NCBI GenBank assembly: GCA_001312325.1
Contig: BBDJ01000004.1
Location: 124,001-188,000 of the forward strand
Direction of reading: 5' to 3'
DNA length: 64,000 nt
From: Lysinibacillus pakistanensis
GTDB taxonomy: Bacteria; Bacillota; Bacilli; Bacillales_A; Planococcaceae
The notes beneath the pieces were generated by a model. That model searched no databases. It saw only the letters and a list, made by a program, of their open reading frames with translations, and was not told the DNA's origin. The position numbers were made by a program, and so were the translations under genes. Shown piece by piece: positions 55,408-64,000 of this stretch (position 1 is its first letter; every line of letters begins with the position of its first letter).

Positions 55408-55448
55408 AATCCTTATAAAATCCTTATAATCATTTTCTACACTATAGT
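55408..55448 (+). promoter_or_regulatory. Tandem response-regulator site and promoter of the ABC operon
   Basis: AATCCTTATAA occurs twice back to back (55408-55418, 55419-55429), an 11-base period equal to one helix turn. It is followed 13 bases later by TATAGT (55443-55448). The second repeat covers the -35 position, as for activator sites of OmpR-type regulators. Assignment to the regulator encoded downstream is inferred. Confidence 0.55.
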
Positions 55449-55471
55449 CATCGAAAGGATGATGACTTCAA

Positions 55472-56181
55472 ATGGATACTATTATTTTAAAAACCGAAAA
55501 TCTGAGTAAAAGCTTTAAGGGACAAAAAAATTGTAGAGGATTTGTCACTGACGATACCACGCAATACTGTCTATGGCTTACTAGGCCCTAATGGTGCTGG
55601 AAAATCAACTACATTAAAAATGATGACTGGTATGCTGCGCCCAAGTACAGGTAAAATATTATTTAATGGACATGAATGGAATCGCAATGATTTACATGAT
55701 ATTGGTGTATTAATTGAAACACCGCCCCTATATGAAAATTTAACGGCAAGAGAAAATCTGAAAGTCCGAACGATTGCGCTTGGATTACCAGCATCACGTA
55801 TTGATGAGGTATTAAGGATTGTTGATTTGACCAATACAGGGAAAAAAAAGAGCCGGACAATTTTCCTTAGGCATGAAACAGCGTTTAGGAATAGCTATTG
55901 CACTGTTAAACTATCCAAAGCTTTTAATTCTAGACGAACCAACGAATGGGCTTGATCCAATTGGCATTCAAGAGCTAAGAAAATTAATTCGATCATTTCC
56001 AGAGCTAGGTATTACAGTCATATTATCGAGCCACATCCTGTCAGAAGTGGAGCAGGTCGTTGATGAAATAGGGATTATTGCAGGAGGAAAATTAGGCTAT
56101 CAGGGAGCTGCACCACAGGGACAGGAATTAGAAGCATTATTTATGCAGGTAGTGTCTGCTAGTAGAAAGGCAGGCAATTAG
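55472..56181 (+). CDS. Antimicrobial-peptide ABC transporter ATPase (BcrA/lantibiotic-immunity type, frame-broken)
   Basis: ATPase of 235 residues: Walker A GPNGAGKSTTLK, LSKSFKGQKIVEDLSLTIPRN start, FSLGMKQRLGIAIALL signature, LLILDEPTNGLDPIGIQEL Walker B, SSHILSEVEQVVDE H-loop. This is the pattern of bacitracin (BcrA) and lantibiotic immunity (EpiF/NisF) ATPases. Breaks: extra A at 55524-55530 and 55842-55849. It is followed by two permeases and a two-component system, the usual resistance module layout. Specific peptide unknown. Confidence 0.88.
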
Positions 56182-56182
56182 T

Positions 56183-56912
56183 ATGATTTCCATAGTGAGG
56201 GCTGAAAGATTAAAATGGAAAAAGACATTTATTGTTAAATTAGTTTGGCTAGCACCCATAGTGGCGATAGTACTCACTGCATTATTGATGGGAGGAAGCT
56301 TTTTTTCAAAAGGGTGCTTATAATTGGTGGTATACAATGCTCTTACCAGGTGCTCTGACGATATGTTGTGCAATAGTCATGGAAAAAGATGCTAAATTGA
56401 AATACCATAGTATTCTTGCACTGCCGATTGATCTGAAGAAGATCTGGTTTGGCAAAATACTTGCATGTAGTGCCTGGTTGCTATTAATTTCACTTATTTT
56501 CTTTGCAGGAATTACTGCTGGTGGAATACTTTTTGGGAATAGCTTTTCTTTCATAAATAGTCTTACAGGTAGTTTGGTGATTTTTGTCACGTTTTTATGG
56601 CAAATTCCACTTTGTTTATTCCTTGCGGCAAAATTAGGAACTTATATGGCGATTTTTATAAATATAGTTGGCAATCTTGCTGGTATGATTGCATTTGCAA
56701 ATGGAGAGTTTTGGTATAGAGTTCCTTATGCCATTACAGCAAGACTAATTTGTCCAACTCTTGAGATTTTACCAAATGGTTTGCCAGTGCCTGAGGGCAG
56801 CCCATTATTAAGCATGTCGGTTATAGTTCCTGGCATTGTAATTGCTTTAGCATGGTTTGCATTAATTAGCTTCTTTACTGCACGTTGGTTTCAGAAAAGG
56901 GAGGCGAAATAG
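56183..56912 (+). CDS. Lantibiotic-immunity ABC permease, EpiE/MutE type (frame-broken)
   Basis: 242-residue membrane protein with six spans. MISIVRAERLKWKKTFIVKLVWLAPI is the typical start, and AYNWWYTMLLPGALTICCAIVMEKDAKLKYHSILALP is the hallmark block of the MutE/EpiE group. One extra T at 56300-56306. It starts one base after the ATPase stop and is four bases from the next permease. It likely pairs with that protein to expel or strip peptide from the membrane. Confidence 0.85.
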
Positions 56913-56915
56913 TAT

Positions 56916-57672
56916 ATGGTAATGTTAAGATTACTGAGAGCAGAGTTTCTTAAAACAAAAAGAACGCCATTTTTGCTCACACATCTAATTGTACCTATTA
57001 TAATTTCAGGGATATTTTTAGCATACTATACTTATTCACCATGGGATTTTAATGATAGGGTAACGGCATACCTTCAAGGAGTAACATGCGGGTTTCCAAT
57101 TATTATTGGATTAGTTTGTGCAATGGCTGCGGAGCAAGAAGCAAAGGCAGGGCAGTTTCAGGAGATGCTAACAGCTACTAAAACAAAAATAATTGCCTAT
57201 TTAAGCAAGTTGCTACTGTTATTGTTATTTAGTTTTGGAGCAATATTACTGTCCTTCGGTATTTTTAGTGTTGGTTTTATTGAACTTTTGCATGAAGATA
57301 CTTTTGGTTATCAATTTTATTTCATAGCTGGATGTATTCTATTTGTTAGCTTTGCATTTTTATATATTTTACATTTTTTTTGTTAGTCTTCAATTTGGTA
57401 AAGGGGCCTCAATCGGATTAGGTATTGTGGGATCGCTATTAGTAGCCTTACTCCTCACTGGACTAGGTGATGGTATTTGGTCATTTTTACCTTATGGTTG
57501 GGGTGGTCACTTTGTTTCATTGTGGACAATGAGGGCGTCCGGGCTTGATCTATCGACGGTAGGAATAGGACTCCAGGAAGGTATTTTTGCTTCAGTTTGC
57601 GGAACATTGCTAGCGTTAGTCCTATCTTGTTTATGGTTCTGGAGATGGGAAGGAAGAAAAACAGAAAGCTAG
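56916..57672 (+). CDS. Lantibiotic-immunity ABC permease, EpiG/MutG type (frame-broken)
   Basis: 251-residue membrane protein, six spans, starting LRLLRAEFLKTKRTPFLLTHLIVPI with AMAAEQEAKAGQFQEMLTATKTKI, as in MutG/SpaG. One extra T at 57374-57381 splits the fourth span region. Third gene of the module, 22 bases before the response regulator. No lantibiotic precursor or modification gene is seen nearby, so the module looks like immunity/resistance only. Confidence 0.82.
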
Positions 57673-57694
57673 GGAAAATGATGAGGGTAGAAGT

Positions 57695-58359
57695 ATGGCA
57701 AAAATATTAGCAGTGGATGATGAAAAAGATATTTTAGTATTGATAAAAAATGCATTACTAAAAGACGAACATTTAGTAACGGCAGTCTCTGATGCGACAG
57801 ACGTAAGTAAAATGAATCTTGGTGCTTTCGATTTAATTTTATTGGATGTGATGATGCCCGAAATGGATGGATTTACTTTATGTGGCCAAATACGTCATGC
57901 TGTAGATTGTCCTATCCTTTTTTTTAACGGCTAAATCGTTGGAGGAGGATCTAATGTACGGTCTAGGTCTTGGTGCAGATGATTATATTATCAAGCCGTT
58001 TGGAATTGGGGAGCTGCGTGCAAGAGTGAATGCGCATTTGAGACGTGAAAAAAAGAGAAAGACGTAGCATTCTTTTTGTAGATAACGTTCACTTCAATCT
58101 ATCTGGCAAAGAGCTGTTTGTAAATGAAGTTAAGGTAATGCTGACAAAAAGCGAATATGAAATATGCGAATTTCTAGCTCGAAATCGGGGACAGGTGTTT
58201 TCTAAAGAAAAGATTTATGAAACTATTTTTGGGTTTGATGGGAAAAGTGACAGTACAGCAATCACTGAGCATATTAAAAATATTCGTTCGAAGCTTCATG
58301 CCTTTGATGTGGACGCCATTGACACTGTTTGGGGGATTGGATATAAGTGGAGACAATGA
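57695..58359 (+). CDS. OmpR-family response regulator (frame-broken)
   Basis: 220 residues. Receiver domain: acidic pocket VDDEKD, phospho-acceptor Asp in [14 protein letters not shown], Thr in FLTAKS, Lys in [10 protein letters not shown]-terminal winged helix: [34 protein letters not shown] and [10 protein letters not shown]. Breaks: extra T at 57918-57925 and extra A at 58048-58054. The stop overlaps the kinase start. It probably acts on the tandem repeat before the ABC operon. Confidence 0.92.
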
Positions 58360-59729
58360 GGCCTAATAAAGGAATACGTTTACATACTTTTTTTTCTTCG
58401 ATATCTCTTTTTCCTAAGTTTAGGCGTCATTCTGTTAGTAGTACTACTGCTCGGTTTAACGTTGTTTGCACTTTCTACCAATATCGTATTACCAGCAAAT
58501 TATGCAGAAACTCAAATTTCGTTATCAAGATCGTATTGCATCTAGTAGTTCAGTTACAGCTGATATGATCCCGGATCTTGTTGATTACGCAGTCTTTTCT
58601 AAAGAAGGTAAATTTCTTGCAGGAAATCTTTCAAATAAGGAAGCTTTTAAAGCTTGGGATGTTATGAAAAAAAAAGCATTCTCAAAGTATCACTCATTTT
58701 TACTCGTTTATAGAGCGAGAAAATGAGATTTGTATATTACGGTATGATTTAGTGCCACAGTATCGTTCGGCTATTATGAGGAAGTATTTACCCAATCCAC
58801 AACTATTAGATATTCTATTGTTTATTATAGGGGTTATAACTATAGCAACTGTCCTTGCAATCCATTTTGGAAGAAAGCTAAAGAAAAAAAATGTTTAGCT
58901 TGCAGGAAGCTATTGAAAAAAAATACAAAATCAAAATTTGGATTTTAGTATTAATCCAACAGGAATTCGTGAAATAGATAATATATCCTTCTCACTGGAG
59001 CAAATGAAGGGAGCATTAAACAACTCATTAAAGCAGCAATGGGAATTAGAGCAAGCTAGAAGAGAACAAATATCAGCTCTTGCTCATGATTTGAAAACAC
59101 CTCTTACCATTATTCGAGGAAATGCAGAGCTTTTACAGGACACTGTCCAAGATGAGACACAAAGAGAATATAATGACTATATTTTAAAAAAAATACGATG
59201 GAAATTGAGAAGTTTACAAAACAGCTAATAGATCTATCGAAAATGGAGCAAAAAGTTGTTAGTGAAAAAGCGAATGTAGAAATGGATGCATTTATTCTTC
59301 AGCTAGAACATCAAATGAAGGCTCTGTCTTTAGAAAAATGCCTTGAAGTGATTGTTGAAAAGGACAATCTTCCAGCTTCAATCTTTATGGATAAAGAGCT
59401 TTTTTTATCGAGCAATGTTGAATCTGATTGTCAATGCAGTAGAGCATTCGCCAATTAAAAGCAAAGTCATATTATTGGTTCAAGGAGAGATGAATTTCGT
59501 TCATTTTATTGTAGTAGATAGTGGTGCTGGTTTTTCAGCAAAAGATTTAAACGAAGCCACAAAGCAGTTTTATCGGGGAGATCCAAGTAGAAACTCAGCA
59601 AATCATCATGGTATGGGTCTTTATATTGCCCAATCTATCATTACTAAACATGGTGGAACGTTGACACTCGAAAATGATTCAATGTCTGGTGGAGGTAAGG
59701 TAACCATTACGATTCCAATCAAACCTTAA
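58356..59729 (+). CDS. Sensor histidine kinase (frame-broken)
   Basis: About 454 residues after repair. N-terminal span (FFLSLGVILLVVLLLGLTLFAL), extracellular part of about 115 residues, second span (LLDILLFIIGVITIATVLAIHF), HAMP-like linker, HisKA with the phospho-His in ISALAHDLKTPLTIIRGN, and ATPase blocks LIVNAVEHSP, DSGAGFSAKD, HHGMGLYIAQSII. Seven breaks: 58388-58395, about 58485, 58667-58675, 58884-58891, 58916-58923, 59186-59193, 59400-59406, some with runs two longer than needed. The start overlaps the regulator stop. Confidence 0.88.
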
Positions 59730-59772
59730 AAAGAATGAATTTAGCGTAGAGCTAAATTCATTCTTTTTTTCT
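59727..59772 (+). terminator. Terminator of the two-component/ABC module
   Basis: AAAAAGAATGAATTTAGC (59727-59744) pairs perfectly with GCTAAATTCATTCTTTTT (59751-59768), six-base loop, T run. The 250 bases after it, up to the surface protein, hold no other feature I recognise. Confidence 0.9.
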
Positions 59773-60022
59773 CTTTATTTCGGATATACGTAGCTTTAAC
59801 AGTTCTATAGGTAATGTGTGCTGATTGGCGTTTTCTTAGATATAAAGAAAACAATTAACATTCCTCAATGGTGAGGGGCTATAAAAATTATTATAATAAA
59901 ACAGCCTTTCCATTAAATGCTTAAGTTTAAATAGCTAAAGTTGTTTTCATTTGAATGCTTGTACACCAATGATATAACAGTGATTTAGTATAGATTTTTA
60001 AACCAATTCAAGGAGGAATGCT

Positions 60023-63000
60023 ATGAGCAAAATATGGAAGTCGGCAGTATCCTTTTTCGCCATCTATTTGTTATTTACACAGACTATATTTGGCAGTGTA
60101 TCTGTGCTAGCAGAGTCAAATGGCAGTCCACAGCCAATACTCAACACCATCATGACATCGGATGGGCAGCCCTATAAGGAGGGTGACATCGCTACAAGTC
60201 CTGTTACGATTCAAGTCACAACGTCCTCAGCCGATAGTGCCAGTATACAGCTAGAGCTATCCAAGGACAAAGGTGATTCGTGGGAGGAATTGGATAGCAT
60301 GGCACCCCTTGTGCTAACTGAGGAGGGCGACTATTATCTTTGGTTTAGAATCAAGGGACAGCAAGCCATCAACAAGCATCATGTTCGTATCATACCACGG
60401 TTCACTGTATTAGCTGGAAATCATCCGATTTATGTAAATGCAGCATCAACTGGAGGTAATGATGGTAGTAGCTGGAGTAATGCCTTCAAAGATTTACAAT
60501 CAGCACTCAATGCAGCTCAAACAGGGGATGAAATTTGGATTGCCACTGGAACCTATACACCCACAAAGAAGATTTCTGCAAATGATCCACGTACGGCAAC
60601 CTTCCAAATGAAAAATGGAGTAGCAATTTATGGAGGCTTTCAGGGAACAGAAACCAAATTGGCTGAGCGTAATGTTCAAGCAAATCCAACAATATTAAAT
60701 GGTCTAGGGGATATTTATCATGTATTTTATCACCCAAATGGCTTGTATTTAGATCGTTCAGCTGTACTTGATGGAGTGACGATTACAGGAGGGGATGCCA
60801 ATGGAAGCTTGGAGCATATGTATGGAGGCGGTATGTACAACTGGAGGAGTAGTCCAACCATAACGAATGTAACATTCAATGAGAATAAAGCAAGCATTGG
60901 TGGTGGCATGTACAATGACAACGTTAGTAGTCCAACCATAACGAATGTGGCGTTTAGTGAAAATGAGGCAGACTTTGGTGGTGGGATGCACAATAATAAC
61001 TATAGTAGTCCAACCATAACAAACGTGGTGTTTAATGGAAACGAGGCCACCGAAGGAGGGGGAATGTACAATTATCAGAAAAGTAACCCATCCTTAACAA
61101 ACGTAACATTCAATGGAAATAAGGCAAACGTTGGAGGTGGCATGTTCAGTAATACCGCTAGTAACCCAAACTTAACGAGTGTAAGATTCAGTGGAAATAA
61201 AGCAAACGCTGGAGGTGGCATGTACAACTGGAGTAGTAGCCCATCCATAACGAATGTAACTTTCAAGAGGAATGAGGTAACTGCTGATGGTGGAGGCCTA
61301 TTCAATTATGATAGTAGCCCGACACTAACGAATGTAGAGTTTAGTGACAATACAGCAAATTATGGAGGAGTCTTGTACAATATTAATAGTAGCTTGACAC
61401 TATTGAATGTAACAATCAGCGGGAATCAGGGAGAGAAAGGTGCAATCGTTGGTGGGAATTCTCAAAGTAAAATTCAAAATAGTATTATCGTTGGTAACCA
61501 TAATAAACCTGCTCTTTCTAACTATGCGGGCACGATTGCCAATAGCTTATTGGATGTAGAGGAAAATGGGACTGTACTAGCTAAATTTCACAAGTCAAAA
61601 TCAGATGTAGAAACGGACACTTATCAACCTGAAGATTTATTTATCAATCCAAGTCAGTCTGATTATCGATTAAGAGCAAACTCACCAGCTATTAACAAAG
61701 GGAACAATAGTGATAATACGATATTAACCGACCTTTCTGGCAATCCTCGTATTCAAGGAGTGAAAATTGATTTAGGTGCATATGAGGCATTTCCTTATAC
61801 GGTGACATATCAGGAAAATGGAGCGATAAATGGGGACGTACCAATTGATAAGGAAACATATGATCAAGGACATTCAGTAATTGTACAAAGCAATAGTGGC
61901 AATCTTGAGAGAGCAGGCTATACGTTTAAAGGTTGGAATACACAAGCGGATGGAAAAGGCACACTTTATGCAGAAAATACAACATTCCCAATGGGCAAAG
62001 CGGATGTCACATTGTATGCAGAGTGGATGGTGAATCCAACCTACCAAGTTCAATATGATAAGAACGGTGCAACAGGTGGTCAAGTGCCACAGGATTACAA
62101 CGAGTATGAAGAAAACGAAATGGTAACAGTACAAAACAATAGCGGCAATCTTGAGAGGGAAGGCTATACGTTCAAGGGCTGGAACACACAAGCAGATGGA
62201 AAAGGCACATTCTATGCAGAAAATACAACATTCCCAATGGGTAAAGGGAATGTCACACTGTATGCAGATTGGACTAAAAAAAACCAACCTATACCGTCAC
62301 ATATGATGCGAACGGTGCAACAGGTGGTCAAGTGCCACAAGATCACAACGAGTATGAAGAAAATGAAATGGTAGTGATACAAAGCAATAGTGGCAAGCTT
62401 ATGAGGGAAGGCTATACGTTCAAGGGCTGGAATACACAAGCAGATGGAAAAGGCACCCCCTACACTGAAAACGCAACGTTCCCAATAGGCAAAGCAAATG
62501 TCACGCTGTATGCAGAGTGGACAAAAAAAACCAAACCTATACCGTCACATATAATGCGAACGGCGCAACAGGTGGTCAAGTGCCACAAGATAATAGCGAG
62601 TATGAAGAAAACGAAATGGTAACGGTCCAAAGCAATAGTGGAAAGCTTGTGAGGGAAGGCTATACGTTCAAGGGCTGGAATACACAGGCAGATGGAAAAG
62701 GTACCCCCTACATGGAAAGCGCAATCTTCCCAATGGGTAAAACAAATATCACATTATATGCACAGTGGACAGTAAACCCACCAACAACTGGTGGAAGCAC
62801 TACATATCCATCAACATCAAACGACAATGATTTTTCCCCACCAGCACCTGTGAAAATTACGTTTCATACAAATGGTGGCACAACACTAGCGCCAATCGAG
62901 CTTGCATACAATACAAAAGCAAAAGATTTACCTATCCCAACAAGAGAGGGTTTCTGTTTTGATGGTTGGTATCGGGATGTAACGTTAACCACACTGTGGG

Positions 63001-63640
63001 CTGAAGATACGCTTGTGAGGGAAAATCTCAAGCTGTATGCGAAATGGACAGTATTGCCAGAAGAAGAATTGGAAAAACCAATAGAACCAAAAGAGCCCCA
63101 CCAGCCATCTGTGGTAACTTTCCAGGATATTGAAAACCATTGGGCCAGAGAAATGATTGCGGCATTAGCAACGCTGGGCATTATTAAAGGCTATAAAGAT
63201 GATACTTTCCGTCCAGATGAGCCGATTAGTCGTCAGCATGTGATGGCACTCTTTTCACGCGCCTTTGAGTTCGAAACAATTCGTCCTGCAACTGTCTTTT
63301 CTGATGTAGCACCAAATCATATATATTATGATGAGATTATGACCATGCAGAGAGCAGGGATTATCGACGCACAAATGGTACATTCGCGCCAGCAGCCTAT
63401 CTTACAAGAGCACAGTTAGCAAAAGTTTTAGTGGGTACATTGCGTCTAACACCTGAAGGTAGTAGCTCGTTCAAGGATGTATCCAGTTCACATTGGAGTG
63501 CAGGCTATATTGCAGCACTAGAACGAAGAGGAATTGCCTTGGGGGATAATGGCTATTTCCGTCCTGAGGCTCCTGTTACAAGAGCGCAATTAGCAGCCTT
63601 TTTATACCGTGCAATGCAGCAAGGGACGTCTGAATTTTAA
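60023..63640 (+). CDS. Large SLH-domain surface protein with beta-helix and InlB-type repeats (frame-broken)
   Basis: About 1205 residues. Signal peptide (MSKIWKSAVSFFAIYLLFTQTIFG...VLA). N-terminal beta-sandwich-like region, then IYVNAASTGGNDGSSWSNAF opening a pectate-lyase-like/PMP-type beta helix of eight GGGMYN...SSPTITNVTF units (60824-61437). Next come four close InlB B-repeats and one canonical copy (61796-63048), then three SLH domains (DIENHWAREMIAALATLGII, FSDVAPNHIYYDEIMTMQRAG, FKDVSSSHWSAGYIAALERR) that anchor to pyruvylated wall polymer. Breaks: A8 runs at 62276-62283 and 62523-62530 (six or nine needed) and one missing A near 63373. AAGGAGG before the ATG. Confidence 0.85.
60824..61437 (+). 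repeat. Eight beta-helix coding repeats
   Basis: Units of about 25-26 codons (75-78 bases), each GGG-M-Y/H/F-N, then SSPTITNV and a Phe, ending in a variable N-x-A. Neighbouring units share long nearly identical stretches such as TAGTCCAACCATAACGAATG, suggesting recent duplication within the gene. Confidence 0.8.
61796..62775 (+). repeat. Four tandem InlB-type (Flg_new) coding repeats
   Basis: Units of about 243 bases each encode a beta-grasp repeat ending AEW/ADW/AQW. Blocks such as GGCTATACGTTCAAGGGCTG and CACAAGCAGATGGAAAAGGC recur nearly unchanged. The first unit differs most at its start (YTVTYQENGAINGDVPI). A fifth, diverged unit follows at about 62857-63048. Confidence 0.85.
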
Positions 63641-63655
63641 GGCGTCTCTTTTTTC
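63621..63655 (+). terminator. Terminator of the surface protein gene
   Basis: AAGGGACG (63621-63628) pairs with CGTCTCTT (63643-63650), one G-T pair, then T run; the left arm is inside the coding end. Confidence 0.65.
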
Positions 63656-63793
63656 ATCCCATTTACGAGTATTCAGTTATATAAATTATTGTGTAGCATA
63701 TTGCGGGAAAATACATAAATAAGCGCTTCCCGTACAGGAAAACTTCCTATAAAAAAATGCTACAATAAAAGAAAAAAAGAAGAGGCGATGCGC

Positions 63794-64000
63794 GTGAGTA
63801 ACGTCATTGATTTTATTGCAAAGAAAAAAAGAACGTGAAGAAAGGCAGCGTGTTCAAGAATTAGAGCACTATGTTGCAACGCAGTGTAACTTTGAGCATC
63901 CAAGGAACATTGACGCACTTGTTGATGAAAAAATAATCGAAGTGAAAGATCATTCGCTATTTCTAGGTTTTCTATCCATTTTAAAGGATGAGCAAATTGA
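63794..64000 (+). CDS. Unknown protein, N-terminal part (frame-broken)
   Basis: Starts MSNVIDFIAKKKEREERQRV and continues QELEHYVATQCNFEHPRNID, IIEVKDHSLFLGFLSILKDEQI to the window end. I do not recognise it. Start GTG 63794 is chosen for its 8-base distance from AAGAAGAGG; ATG 63788 is in frame but too close. One extra A at 63824-63830. Charged helical N-terminus, probably cytosolic; too short to assign. Confidence 0.6.

Overview
The window is a stretch of a low-GC, endospore-forming Bacillales chromosome, most like Lysinibacillus. This is inferred from the gene order around cdsA-dxr-polC-nusA-infB-pnp-spoIIIE-recA-rny, the sporulation genes (dpaA/dpaB, ymxH, spoVS, spoIIIE), RNase J2 and RNase Y, an S-layer-homology (SLH) surface protein and a strong A/T bias. 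No tRNA, rRNA, CRISPR array, transposase or phage gene was seen.

The dominant feature is sequence quality. About 90 single-base (some two-base) frame breaks cut roughly 40 otherwise normal, essential genes. Nearly all are one extra A or T in a run of six or seven. A smaller set is one missing base in short runs, mostly G (GGGG read as GGG). The encoded proteins are collinear with their families once the breaks are repaired, so I annotate each gene as one CDS spanning its fragments and treat the breaks as probable sequencing or assembly error.

Layout. 1-9714: cdsA (partial), dxr, rseP/rasP, proS, polC. 10053-17454: rimP-nusA-rnpM-ylxQ-infB-ylxP-rbfA-truB-ribF translation/transcription operon. 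17649-21949: rpsO, pnp, M16 protease. 22144-24628: a reverse-strand GntR/ABC operon of YtrA type, inserted between the M16 protease gene and ymxH. 24771-30569: ymxH, dpaA, dpaB, asd, dapA, rnjB (diaminopimelate/dipicolinate branch plus RNase J2). 30727-39163: spoIIIE, a GntR regulator, a BMP lipoprotein and a nucleoside-type ABC importer (nupOPQ-like). 39392-48087: ymfF-ymfH-ymfI-ymfJ-ymfK-rodZ-like-pgsA-cinA-recA, with an SOS box before recA. 48697-54919: rny, ymdB, spoVS and a two-subunit 2-oxoacid:ferredoxin oxidoreductase. 54990-63640: an accessory segment with a small membrane protein, an antimicrobial-peptide-type ABC transporter with its own two-component system, and a large surface protein (beta-helix repeats, InlB-type repeats, three SLH domains). 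A partial unknown gene ends the window.

The best candidate for something undescribed is a dispersed intergenic element (copies near 3132-3434, 35276-35378 and 48288-48646, tail-only pieces at 33073 and 3019). It has a 19-base inverted repeat and a second stem; both stems show paired base changes between copies, and every copy lies on the same strand just upstream of a gene. Other unexplained structures are an 18-pair hairpin between nusA and rnpM, a terminator-bearing orphan leader between rpsO and pnp, and a long-range stem with a T8 tract between proS and polC.
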